This document shows, in pieces, positions 49,936 to 58,698 of a stretch of 64,000 nt of DNA. This DNA is from Pseudomonas piscis (GTDB taxonomy: Bacteria > Pseudomonadota > Gammaproteobacteria > Pseudomonadales > Pseudomonadaceae). The notes below the pieces were generated by a model that saw nothing but the letters and a program-made list of their open reading frames with translations, searched no databases and was not told where the DNA came from. How positions within the stretch are numbered: the stretch's first letter is position 1; each line of letters opens with the position of its first letter. The stretch lies in NCBI RefSeq assembly GCF_009380155.1, contig NZ_WHUV01000001.1, positions 496,001 to 560,000 of the forward strand. Reading direction: 5' to 3'. Position numbers and translations under genes: made by a program.

Positions 49936-50114
49936 GACAAGTTTCAAGCTGCAAGCGGCAAGTTGAAGCAGGTGTTCGGCAGTGCTTTTGCTTGTCGCTT
50001 GCCCCTGGCGTTCTGTAAGGACTTTTAGCCGCCGTTGCAGGTTTTGAGCGGCCAGCCAGAGCGAATGCTCAGCCTTGTTTTTTCTTGCCGCTTGAAGCTA
50101 GCCGCTTGCAGCTG
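49936..50114. repeat. inverted pair of GCAAGC/CTTGC repeats between dgcA and dgcB
   Basis: GACAAGTTTCAAGCTGCAAG at 49936 is opposed by CTTGCCGCTTGAAGCTAGCC at 50084, so the 200-bp spacer can fold on itself. It belongs to the same family as the repeats at 18846 and 23640. It may alter dgcA/dgcB stoichiometry. No gene is present in the spacer. Confidence 0.6.
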
Positions 50115-50131
50115 ACCTTAAGGTGACTGTG

Positions 50132-52105
50132 ATGTTGAATACCCTTCTTCCCATCCTGCTGTTCGCTGCCCTGGGCCTGGCGGTCCTCGGCGCGTTGCGG
50201 CGCGCGGCCATGTGGCGCCGGGGGCGAGCCTCCAAGGTCGACCTGGTCGGCGGCCTGCTGGCCATGCCCCGGCGCTACATGGTGGACCTGCACCATGTGG
50301 TGGCCCGCGACAAGTACATCGCCAACACCCACGTGGCCACCGCCGGTGGCGCTGTGGCTTCCATCGTCCTGGCGCTGCTGGTGCACGGCTTCGGCCTGCA
50401 CAACCGCGTGCTGGCCTATGCCTTGCTGCTGATGTCGGCGCTGATGTTCGTGGGGGCGATCTTCGTCTACCGGCGTCGGCGCAACCCGCCGTCGCGCTTG
50501 TCCAAGGGCCCGTGGATGCGCCTGCCCAAGAGCCTGCTGGCGTTTTCCGCGAGCTTCTTCCTGGTGACCCTGCCGGTGGCCGGGATCCTCCCCGAGCAGT
50601 TCGGTGGCTGGCTGCTGGCGGCGATCCTCGCGCTGGGCGTGCTCTGGGGTGTGTCGGAGCTGTTCCTCGGCATGACCTGGGGCGGGCCGATGAAACACGC
50701 CTTCGCCGGTGCCCTGCACCTGGCCTGGCACCGGCGTGCCGAACGCTTCGGCGGCGGTCGCTCCACCGGCCTCAAGCCGCTGGACCTGGAAGACCCCAGC
50801 GCGCCCCTGGGCGTGGAGAAACCCGTGGACTTCACCTGGAACCAGCTGCTGGGCTTCGATGCCTGCGTGCAGTGCGGCAAGTGCGAGGCGGCTTGCCCGG
50901 CCTTCGCCGCCGGCCAGCCGCTGAACCCCAAGAAGCTGATCCAGGACATGGTCGTCGGCCTGGCCGGTGGCAGCGATGCCCACTTCGCCGGCAGCCCCTA
51001 TCCGTCCCTCGACGGTCGCGGCCAGCCGCTGGGCGAACACCACGGTGGCCCGCACCTGCCGATCGTCGCGCTGCAGGGCAAGGCCCTGGTGGATGCCGAG
51101 ACTCTGTGGTCGTGCACCACCTGCCGGGCCTGCGTCGAGGAATGCCCGATGATGATCGAGCACGTCGATGCCATCGTCGACATGCGCCGCCACCTGACCC
51201 TGGAAAAAGGCGCCACGCCGAACAAGGGCGCCGAGGTGCTGGAGAACCTGATCGCCACCGACAACCCGGGCGGTTTCAACCCCGGGGGGCGGATGAACTG
51301 GGCGGCCGACCTCAACCTCAAGCTGCTGCCTGAAGTGAAGAGCACCGAGGTGCTGTTCTGGGTCGGCGACGGCGCCTTCGACATGCGCAACCAGCGTACC
51401 CTGCGGGCCTTCGTCAAGGTGCTGAAGGCCGCGGGCGTGGATTTCGCCGTGCTGGGCCTGGAAGAACGCGACAGTGGCGACGTGGCCCGGCGCCTGGGCG
51501 ACGAGGCGACCTTCCAGCAACTGGCTCGGCGCAATATCCAGACCCTGGCCAAGTACCAGTTCCAGCGCATCGTCACCTGCGATCCCCACAGCTTCCATGT
51601 GCTGAAAAACGAATACGGCGCCCTGGGCGGTGACTACCAGGTACAGCACCACAGCACCTACATCGCCGAGCTGATCGCCGCCGGCCAACTCGATCTTGGC
51701 CGGCACAAGGGTGGCAGCGTGACCTATCACGACCCCTGCTATCTGGGCCGCTACAACGGTGAGTACGAAGCCCCGCGCCAGGTGCTGCGCGCCCTGGGGA
51801 TCGAGGTCAAGGAAATGCAGCGCGCGGGTTTGCGCTCCCGCTGTTGTGGCGGTGGCGGTGGTGCGCCGATCACCGACATTCCCGGCAAGCAGCGGATTCC
51901 CGACATGCGCATGGAGGACATCCGCGAGACCGGCGCCGAGCTGGTGGCGGTGGGTTGTCCGCAATGCACGGCAATGCTCGAAGGGGTGGTGGAGCCCCGG
52001 CCGATGATCAAGGACATCGCCGAACTGGTGGCCGAGGCCCTGCTGGAAAGCGCGGCCCCGAGCAAGGCACCAGTGGTGAAAGCCGAACCTGCGGAGGTGC
52101 ACTGA
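50132..52105 (+). CDS. dgcB: dimethylglycine demethylase subunit DgcB (membrane Fe-S protein)
   Basis: A 657-residue protein with several N-terminal membrane helices (starting MLNTLLPILLFAALGLAVLG, with others at about 70-115 and 135-180). Two [4Fe-4S] motifs follow (CVQCGKCEAACP at about 248 and CTTCRACVEECP at about 328), then CCG-type cysteine domains (DPCYLGRYNG, RCCGGGGGAP). It passes electrons from DgcA and the ETF pair toward the respiratory chain. The start is the ATG at 50132, with AAGGTGAC upstream; a GTG 9 nt earlier is an alternative. The stop overlaps the next ATG (TGATG). Confidence 0.92.
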   Translation: MLNTLLPILLFAALGLAVLGALRRAAMWRRGRASKVDLVGGLLAMPRRYMVDLHHVVARDKYIANTHVATAGGAVASIVLALLVHGFGLHNRVLAYALLLMSALMFVGAIFVYRRRRNPPSRLSKGPWMRLPKSLLAFSASFFLVTLPVAGILPEQFGGWLLAAILALGVLWGVSELFLGMTWGGPMKHAFAGALHLAWHRRAERFGGGRSTGLKPLDLEDPSAPLGVEKPVDFTWNQLLGFDACVQCGKCEAACPAFAAGQPLNPKKLIQDMVVGLAGGSDAHFAGSPYPSLDGRGQPLGEHHGGPHLPIVALQGKALVDAETLWSCTTCRACVEECPMMIEHVDAIVDMRRHLTLEKGATPNKGAEVLENLIATDNPGGFNPGGRMNWAADLNLKLLPEVKSTEVLFWVGDGAFDMRNQRTLRAFVKVLKAAGVDFAVLGLEERDSGDVARRLGDEATFQQLARRNIQTLAKYQFQRIVTCDPHSFHVLKNEYGALGGDYQVQHHSTYIAELIAAGQLDLGRHKGGSVTYHDPCYLGRYNGEYEAPRQVLRALGIEVKEMQRAGLRSRCCGGGGGAPITDIPGKQRIPDMRMEDIRETGAELVAVGCPQCTAMLEGVVEPRPMIKDIAELVAEALLESAAPSKAPVVKAEPAEVH

Positions 52106-53328
52106 TGAGCGAGATTATCCGCCGCGATCCCCGCGCCGAATGGATCGCCCGCAACCGCCTGCACCCGCTGCATGCGGCCATGCAACCGGCGCAGCACAGC
52201 TGGATGGGCCCCAATGGCCTGGTGCGCAAGAACCCCCACGGCATGGGTTTCGTCGGCCCCAACGGGCTCAAGCGCATCGATCGCAGCGGCGCCCAGCAAG
52301 GTGGCAGCAGCCACAAGCGCACGGCGGCGGTCGAGGTGCAACTACCGCTGCACCAGCTGGCGCAGCCAGCGTTCTACATCAACGTGGTGCCGGACATGGT
52401 CGGCGGCCGCCTGAGCAGCCACGACCGCGACTTGCTGGGCCTGGCCCGGCAACTGGCTGGCCAGGACGGCGCGGTGCTGGCGGTGGTGTTCGGCGAGCAC
52501 AAGGAATCGAATTTCGCCACGGCCGGGGTCGACCGCCTGCTGGTGCTGCCGGGCAGCGAGTTCGACGGTTATGCACCGGAGCAACGGGTCCAGGGCCTGC
52601 GGGCTGTGGATAACCAGTTCAACCCGCGCCATTGGCTGCTGCCCGACAGCCGCAGTGGCGGTGGCGAATTGGGCCGGCGTTTTGCCGCGGCCCTGGGCGA
52701 ACGCCCGGCGACCCGGGTCTGGCAGGTCAAGGAAGGGCAATGCATCGGCCGCGCCGGTGCGGGCCTGGAGGATCTGGCACGGCCTCTGCCACGGCTGATC
52801 CTGGCGGCGGCCGAATGTGCCGAGCCGGTCAGCGAAACCCGTCACGAAGCCTTGCCGGTGGAGTTATCCACAAGCGTGGCCCGCAGCCTGGCACGAATCG
52901 AGGATCTGGGCGCAGTGGCGGTGGACCCGGCGGCGATTCCCATGGCCGAGGCCGAGTTCATCCTGTCCGGGGGCAACGGGGTCAAGGACTGGGCACTGTT
53001 CCATCGCGCGGCCCAGGCCCTGGGGGCCACCGAGGGCGCCTCGCGGGTGGCGGTGGACGACGGCTTCATGCCCCGCGACCGCCAGGTGGGGGCCACCGGT
53101 ACCTGGGTGACCGCGCGGGTCTACGTGGCTGTGGGGATCTCCGGGGCGATCCAGCACCTGCAGGGCATCGGCGCTTGCGACAAGGTGGTGGCGATCAACA
53201 TGGACCCGGGCTGCGACATGATCAAGCGCGCCGACCTGGCGGTGATCGGCGACAGCGCCGCGATCCTCGAGGCGCTGATCGCCGCCGTCGAAGCCTACCG
53301 CAGCGCCGCCAAGCGCGATGCGGCTTGA
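52105..53328 (+). CDS. electron transfer flavoprotein alpha-like subunit of the dgc operon
   Basis: A 407-residue ETF-alpha homologue. The C-terminal FAD domain is clear: DRQVGATGTWVTARVYVAVG, GISGAIQHLQGI, VVAINMDPGCDMIKRADLAV. It is longer than a housekeeping EtfA (about 310) because of an N-terminal extension of about 75 residues holding two GPNGL motifs (WMGPNGLVRKN and FVGPNGLKRID). The start codon overlaps the dgcB stop. It is the PA5400-type protein thought to take electrons from DgcAB. Two perfect DnaA-box sequences lie in the gene at 52605 and 52864. Confidence 0.92.
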   Translation: MSEIIRRDPRAEWIARNRLHPLHAAMQPAQHSWMGPNGLVRKNPHGMGFVGPNGLKRIDRSGAQQGGSSHKRTAAVEVQLPLHQLAQPAFYINVVPDMVGGRLSSHDRDLLGLARQLAGQDGAVLAVVFGEHKESNFATAGVDRLLVLPGSEFDGYAPEQRVQGLRAVDNQFNPRHWLLPDSRSGGGELGRRFAAALGERPATRVWQVKEGQCIGRAGAGLEDLARPLPRLILAAAECAEPVSETRHEALPVELSTSVARSLARIEDLGAVAVDPAAIPMAEAEFILSGGNGVKDWALFHRAAQALGATEGASRVAVDDGFMPRDRQVGATGTWVTARVYVAVGISGAIQHLQGIGACDKVVAINMDPGCDMIKRADLAVIGDSAAILEALIAAVEAYRSAAKRDAA

Positions 53329-53338
53329 GGGAACCCTT

Positions 53339-54109
53339 ATGAACAGCAACGTGATCAGCCTGGTCTCCATCGGCGCGCATCCGACCTCCGGTCGGCCACG
53401 GCGTGCCGAACAGGATGCCCGGGCCGTGGAACTGGGCCTGCAATTGGCCGGTGGACAACTGCAGGTGCTGCACGCCGGCGACGCCGCCGAGCCGGCCCTG
53501 CGCGCCTACCTGGGCATGGGCCTGGAGCAATTGCATGTATTGGAGCAGCCGGCCGGCGCCGATGCCTTGCCAGCCTTGGCCCAGTACCTGCGCCATGCCG
53601 GGGCCCAGGTGGTGTTGACCGGCAGCCAGGCGGAAACCGGTGAAGGCTCGGGCATGCTGCCGTTCCTGCTGGCCGAGAACCTGGGCTGGCCGCTGGTGGT
53701 GGGGCTGGCCGAGGTGGAATCCCTGGAAGATGGCGTGGCCCATGTGCTGCAAGCCTTGCCCCGGGGCCAGCGGCGTCGGCTCAAGGTGCGCCTGCCGTTC
53801 CTCGCCACTGTGGATAACGCCGCGCCCAAGCCTCGCCAGAGTGCCTATGGCCCGGCACGGCGCGGGATGTTGCGCGCCGACCAGGTCATGGTGGTGGAGG
53901 ACGAGTTGTTCACCGGCGCCAGCCTGCAGCCGGCCAGGCCAAGGCCCAAGCGCTTGAAGGTGATCAAGGCCAAGAGCGGCGCCGACCGCATGAAGGCCGC
54001 CACCGCCAAGGCCAGCGGCGGTACCGGCCAGGTACTCAAGGAGGTCAGCGCGCAAGCCGGGGCCGAGGCCATCTTCAAGTTGTTGCTGGAGGAAGGGGTG
54101 CTCCGCTAG
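53339..54109 (+). CDS. electron transfer flavoprotein beta-like subunit of the dgc operon
   Basis: A 256-residue protein with an ETF-beta-like core (DARAVELGLQLAGGQLQVLH, VVLTGSQAETGEGSGMLPFLLAENLGWP) and a lysine-rich C-terminal tail (RPKRLKVIKAKSGADRMKA). It starts 10 nt after the alpha-like gene, behind GAGGGAA, and presumably pairs with it. It is the last gene of the dgc set. A perfect DnaA box is at 53809 within the gene. Confidence 0.88.
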   Translation: MNSNVISLVSIGAHPTSGRPRRAEQDARAVELGLQLAGGQLQVLHAGDAAEPALRAYLGMGLEQLHVLEQPAGADALPALAQYLRHAGAQVVLTGSQAETGEGSGMLPFLLAENLGWPLVVGLAEVESLEDGVAHVLQALPRGQRRRLKVRLPFLATVDNAAPKPRQSAYGPARRGMLRADQVMVVEDELFTGASLQPARPRPKRLKVIKAKSGADRMKAATAKASGGTGQVLKEVSAQAGAEAIFKLLLEEGVLR

Positions 54110-54226
54110 GGCTGCACCGGTCGTACTAGCGCTATTGTGAGCAATCGAGCGTCGACCGGCTGCTCCTGCGGGGGCCTGGCTTGCAGTCCAGTTTGCACGG
54201 TTACTCACAATCCCTGTGCGCGGCTC

Positions 54227-54928
54227 TGTGGATAAGATGTTCGCGCCTTGCTCCAGCCCATGCAGAACAAGCCCCGCAGCCATCTGTACGAAATTTGATC
54301 AGGCTAACTTGTGGTTTTTCCTGGCTTTTTTCCGCGGTGTCGGACTCATCAGGGGGCAGTTGTGCACAGCAGTTGCCCCCAAAGTCTGTTGGCGCTTTTG
54401 TGGATAAGATGTTCGCTCAGGGCTGTAGCCCTTGCAGGACAAGGCTTGGCGCGAACTGATCAAAAAACACCCAAATCGTGATCCTGGCCCTGTCCTGGCG
54501 CTTGCAAGGCGGAATTTTCCTGGCCTGGAGGGCTTTTCCACAGAAATCGCGGGCAGCGGCTGTAGTTGCCCCCAAAGTCTGTTGGCCGATCTGTGGATAA
54601 GGTGTTCGCCTCGCGCTGTAGGCCATGTACAGCAAGGCTTACAGGGTTTTGTTCAAAAAATGATCAGGAGCGTGTCAAACGCTTGTTTTTGCCTAACCCA
54701 TGGATTTTCCTGGGAATCCCCGAGGAAATATCCCCATCCCCGGTGCACTTGCCCACAATTGCTGTGGGCCAAGGTGTGGATAAGTTGTTCGCCAACCGCT
54801 ACGGGCCTTGTAATTCATAGCGTGTACGGCAATAGATCAAATTTCATACAGTTCTAATGCCCGCCTTGACAGTGGCAAGCGGCCTGACTTGACTGATGCC
54901 ACTGGGACCGGTTCGTCACTTATCCACA
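54227..54928. other. four-copy intergenic repeat array carrying consensus DnaA boxes
   Basis: In the 1,078-bp gap between the ETF-beta-like gene and the GMC oxidoreductase gene, TGTGGATAA (the complement of the DnaA box TTATCCACA) occurs at 54227, 54399, 54592 and 54775, each followed by AG.TGTTCG. An inverted box is at 54920. The spacings are 172, 193 and 183 bp. Copies 2 and 3 share a 22-bp identical block upstream of the box; copies 1 and 4 share a different upstream pattern (CACAAT..CTGTG). Each copy has a GATC-centred hexamer 58-69 bp downstream. The region is clearly richer in A+T than its surroundings. No credible gene is present. Confidence 0.8.
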
Positions 54929-55187
54929 TCCGGTCCAGGGAGCGCAGGCAATGGATTGTCGTTCATCACAGGCTTCCAGCAGCGGGACCTTCCCCCGGCG
55001 CACCCGCCGCCGTGCCGCCAACCAGCGCGCACGTCTATAGCCCCAGCGGCTGTTCGATCCCGACCCTGATTTTCCACGGTTTGCGTTTCTGGCGCAGCGG
55101 CCGGTCCGTGCGGCTGCCTGCGTGATCGGCTTCACCTGAAGGAAGCGGCCATGAGAGTCGCCCCATCTGCCTGAGAGGAACCCCGCC

Positions 55188-58100
55188 ATGACTCGGATCG
55201 CCACCCCCATCAGCGAGATCCAGGAACACTACGACGTCGTCGTCATCGGCTCCGGCTATGGCGGCGGCATCGCCGCTTCGCGATTGTCCCGGGCCGGGCG
55301 CCGGGTGTGCCTGCTGGAGCGTGGGCGGGAGATTCGCCCCGGGGAGTTTCCCAACACCCTGGTCAGCGCCACCGAGGAATTGCAGGTGCACGATCCCGAT
55401 GGGCATATCGGTTCGCGCACCGGCTTGTTCGACCTGCATGTCAACGCCCAGCAGAACGTGGTGGTGGGTTGTGGCCTGGGCGGCACTTCGTTGATCAACG
55501 CCAACGTCGCCCTGGAACCCGAGCCCGGGGTATTCGACGACCCACGCTGGCCCCAGGCGGTGCGCGACCACCGCGATACCTTGCTCAAGCAAGGCTTCGC
55601 CCTGGCCCGGGAGATGCTCAAGCCCAATCCCTATCCCGATTCGGCGCCGGCCCTGGACAAGCTCAAGGCGCACCGCAAGTCTGCGGACTACCTCAAGCAG
55701 GGCGCGCATTTCTACAAGCCGCCGATCAACGTGACCTTCAACAAGCTGCCCAACAACCTCAACCATGTCGGGGTCGAGCAACTGCCCTGCAACCAATGCG
55801 GCGACTGCGTCTCGGGCTGTAACAACAAGGCCAAGAACACCACCTTGATGAACTATCTGCCCGACGCCTGTAACCATGGCGCCGAGATTTTCTGCCAGGC
55901 CCAGGTGCGCCACCTGGAGCGCGACGGCGACGGCTGGATCGTGCACTTCCAGTACCTGGACAGCGGTCGCGAGAAGTTCTCGGCGCCGACCCTGTTCGTC
56001 AAGGCCGATATCGTCGTGCTGTCCGCCGGCACCCTGGGTTCCACCGAGATCCTCCTGCGTTCGCGGGCCAAGGGCCTGGCCACTTCGGCCCAACTGGGCG
56101 AGCACATGAGCGGCAACGGCGACATCCTCGGTTTTGGCCACAACTGCGAGCAACCGATCAACGGCATCGGCTTCGGCACTCACCCGGCCAGCGAGTTGAA
56201 ACCCGTGGGCCCATGCATCACCTCGGTGATCGACATGCGCACCGAAGGCGACCGCACCAGCCGCATGGTCATCGAGGAGGGCTCGATCCCTGGCGCCCTC
56301 GGCCAGGCCATGGTGCCGAGCATGGCGCTGTTCGCCAGCACCCTGGGCCAGGCCACCGACAACAGCTTGAGCGGCAAGCTGGGCTACAAGGAGCGCGAGG
56401 CCGAAAGCTTTTTGCGCGGGCCCTACCATGGCGCCCTGCACAACATGCAGACCTACCTGATCATGAGCCACGACAACGGTCGCGGGCGCATGCTGCTGGA
56501 CGCCCAGGACCAGTTGCGCATCGACTGGCCGGGGGTGGGCGAGCAACCCAACGTGGTGCTGGGCAACGAGCGCCTGCACCAGAGCACCCGCGCCCTGGGC
56601 GGGGTCTGGGTGGAGAACCCGATCTGGACCAAGCTGCTCAAGCACAGCATCGTCTCGGTCCATCCCCTGGGCGGCTGCGTGATGGGCGAGGACGCGGGCC
56701 AGGGCGTGGTCAACCACAAGGGCCAGGTGTTCAGCGGCACCCAGGGCACCGATGTCTATCCCGGGCTCTATGTGGCCGATGGCGCGGTGATCCCTACCTC
56801 CCTGGCGGTCAATCCACTGCTGACCATCTCGGCGGTGAGCGAGCGCACCATGCAACTGCTGGCCGAGGATCGCGGCTGGAAGATCGACTACCGCCTGCCC
56901 TCGGCCCCTGGCAAGCCGGCTGCGGCGCCGACCCTGGGCGTGCAGTTCACCGAGACCATGAAGGGTTTCTTCTCCACGGCCTTCACCCAGCCCCAGGGCA
57001 CCGACCTGGCGCTCTATCAAGCAGCGGCCAAGCGCGGCGAAGAACAGAACTCGTCCATCGAGTTCACCCTGACCATCACCGCCGCCGACCTCAACCGGAT
57101 GATCAAGGAGCCCGAGCACGCCGCAACGCTGGTGGGCACCCTGGAGGCGCCGATGCTGTCGCCTCAGCCTTTGGTGGCCAGCCATGGGGTGTTCAACCTG
57201 TTCGAGCAATACCAGCAGCAAGTGGGCGTGCGGCACATGAACTACGACATGCGCCTTTGCGCCGAGGACGGTAGCGACTATTACTTCAGCGCCTTCAAGA
57301 CCGTGCCCGAGGACCACGGCGTGCTGAACATCTGGCCCGATACCAGCACCCTCTACGTGACCCTGTACCGGGGCCAGGACAAGAATGGGCCGGTGCTGGG
57401 CTCGGGAGTGATGCACATCCAGCCTGCGGATTTCGCCCGGCAGATGACCACCATGAAGGTGCTCAACGCCCGCAACGAGCGTGAGCGCATCGAGGCCCTG
57501 GCGCGTTTCGGCAAGTTCTTCGCCGGGATTCTCTGGGAAAGCTACGGTGGGGTGTTCGCCGGCGATATCTACTTCAATCCCGACGCTCCGCCGCGGGTCA
57601 AGCGGCCGCTGGCCGCGCCGGTGCCGAGCGTGCAGTTCTTCGAGACCGAAGACCACGTGCAACTGCGCCTGACCCGCTACCGGGCCGGCGGCAAGGGCCC
57701 GGTGATGCTGGTCCATGGCCTGGGCGTGGGTTCCAACATCTTCTCCACCGACACCATCCAGACCAACTTGCTGGAGTACCTGTGCAAGTACGGCTATGAC
57801 GTCTGGCTCCTGGATTTCCGGGTCAGCATCCTGTTGCCGGCCAGCAAGCAGGAATGCAATGGCGACCAGATCGCCGCCTACGACTTCAAGGCCGCCATCG
57901 CCCAGGTCCGCGAGGCCACCGGCGCCCGGGACGTGCAATGCGTGGTGCACTGCTATGGCGCCACCACCTTCTTCATGTCGCTGCTGGCGGGCCTGGAGCA
58001 TGTGCGTTCGGTGGTCTGCTCGCAGATCGCCGCCGACACCGTGGTGGCCACCGCCACCGGGATCAAGGCCGGGCTGCACTTGCCGGGCATGCTCGACGCC

Positions 58101-58640
58101 ATCGGCATCAAGTCGCTGACGGCCTATGCCGACAGCAAGGAAAGCTGGTTCAACAAGCTCTACGACAAGGCGCTCAACGGTTATGCGCGGATCGAGGCCC
58201 AGGGCTATTGCACCAACCCGGTGTGCCATCGCATCACCTTCATGTACGCCTCGCTGTATCGCCACGACACCCTCAACCAGAACCTGCACGACAACCTGCA
58301 CGAGCTGTTCGGCGAGTCCAACATCCAGACCTTCGAGCACCTGGCGCTGATCTGCCGCAAGGGCCACCTGGTGGACTTCAAGGGACATGACGTCTACATG
58401 CCGCATTTCGATCGGCTGAAGCTGCCGATCTGCTTCATCAGCGGCGCCGACAACCAGTGCTACCTGCCGCTGAGCACCCAGAAGACCTACGAGCGCCTGT
58501 GCCAGTTGCATGGCCCCGAGTTGTTCAGCCGGCATGTGGTGCCGGGCTACGGGCATATCGACTGCATCTTCGGCCAGAACGCGGTGGTGGATGTGTACCC
58601 GCTGATCCTCGCGCACCTGGAGAAAACCGCCCTGGGTTGA
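55188..58640 (+). CDS. GMC oxidoreductase fused to an alpha/beta hydrolase
   Basis: A 1,150-residue fusion. Residues 1 to about 580 are a GMC flavoenzyme of the cholesterol-oxidase-like branch: FAD motif VVVIGSGYGGGIAASRLSRA, cysteine-rich CNQCGDCVSGCNNKAKNT (about 205-222), HPLGGCVMGEDAG, and ADGAVIPTSLAVNPLLTIS. A middle region (about 580-810) has no named fold but a beta-rich look. Residues about 810-1150 form an alpha/beta hydrolase (PVMLVHGLGVGSNIF) whose nucleophile elbow reads HCYGA, with Cys922 where serine is usual. Asp and His candidates lie in SGADN and GYGHID. No signal peptide is seen. It is first of three forward genes with a di-haem protein and a phosphoesterase. The substrate is unknown; an alcohol- or sterol-like lipid is a guess. 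Confidence 0.9.
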   Translation: MTRIATPISEIQEHYDVVVIGSGYGGGIAASRLSRAGRRVCLLERGREIRPGEFPNTLVSATEELQVHDPDGHIGSRTGLFDLHVNAQQNVVVGCGLGGTSLINANVALEPEPGVFDDPRWPQAVRDHRDTLLKQGFALAREMLKPNPYPDSAPALDKLKAHRKSADYLKQGAHFYKPPINVTFNKLPNNLNHVGVEQLPCNQCGDCVSGCNNKAKNTTLMNYLPDACNHGAEIFCQAQVRHLERDGDGWIVHFQYLDSGREKFSAPTLFVKADIVVLSAGTLGSTEILLRSRAKGLATSAQLGEHMSGNGDILGFGHNCEQPINGIGFGTHPASELKPVGPCITSVIDMRTEGDRTSRMVIEEGSIPGALGQAMVPSMALFASTLGQATDNSLSGKLGYKEREAESFLRGPYHGALHNMQTYLIMSHDNGRGRMLLDAQDQLRIDWPGVGEQPNVVLGNERLHQSTRALGGVWVENPIWTKLLKHSIVSVHPLGGCVMGEDAGQGVVNHKGQVFSGTQGTDVYPGLYVADGAVIPTSLAVNPLLTISAVSERTMQLLAEDRGWKIDYRLPSAPGKPAAAPTLGVQFTETMKGFFSTAFTQPQGTDLALYQAAAKRGEEQNSSIEFTLTITAADLNRMIKEPEHAATLVGTLEAPMLSPQPLVASHGVFNLFEQYQQQVGVRHMNYDMRLCAEDGSDYYFSAFKTVPEDHGVLNIWPDTSTLYVTLYRGQDKNGPVLGSGVMHIQPADFARQMTTMKVLNARNERERIEALARFGKFFAGILWESYGGVFAGDIYFNPDAPPRVKRPLAAPVPSVQFFETEDHVQLRLTRYRAGGKGPVMLVHGLGVGSNIFSTDTIQTNLLEYLCKYGYDVWLLDFRVSILLPASKQECNGDQIAAYDFKAAIAQVREATGARDVQCVVHCYGATTFFMSLLAGLEHVRSVVCSQIAADTVVATATGIKAGLHLPGMLDAIGIKSLTAYADSKESWFNKLYDKALNGYARIEAQGYCTNPVCHRITFMYASLYRHDTLNQNLHDNLHELFGESNIQTFEHLALICRKGHLVDFKGHDVYMPHFDRLKLPICFISGADNQCYLPLSTQKTYERLCQLHGPELFSRHVVPGYGHIDCIFGQNAVVDVYPLILAHLEKTALG

Positions 58641-58698
58641 GCGTCCCGGTACGCTCGGCAACCGCGGCTTCAGGGATATCCAGGCGAGGGTGAAAGGG

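Noticed and set aside
54181..54857. Several short open frames in the repeat-rich gap before the GMC gene
   Set aside because: They overlap one another in different frames, follow the repeat units, and show no codon bias or domain.
54227..54928. Possibility that the array is the chromosomal origin oriC
   Set aside because: No dnaA, dnaN, rpmH, gidA or parAB genes are near, and no AT-rich 13-mer unwinding region is evident. A titration or regulatory site fits better.
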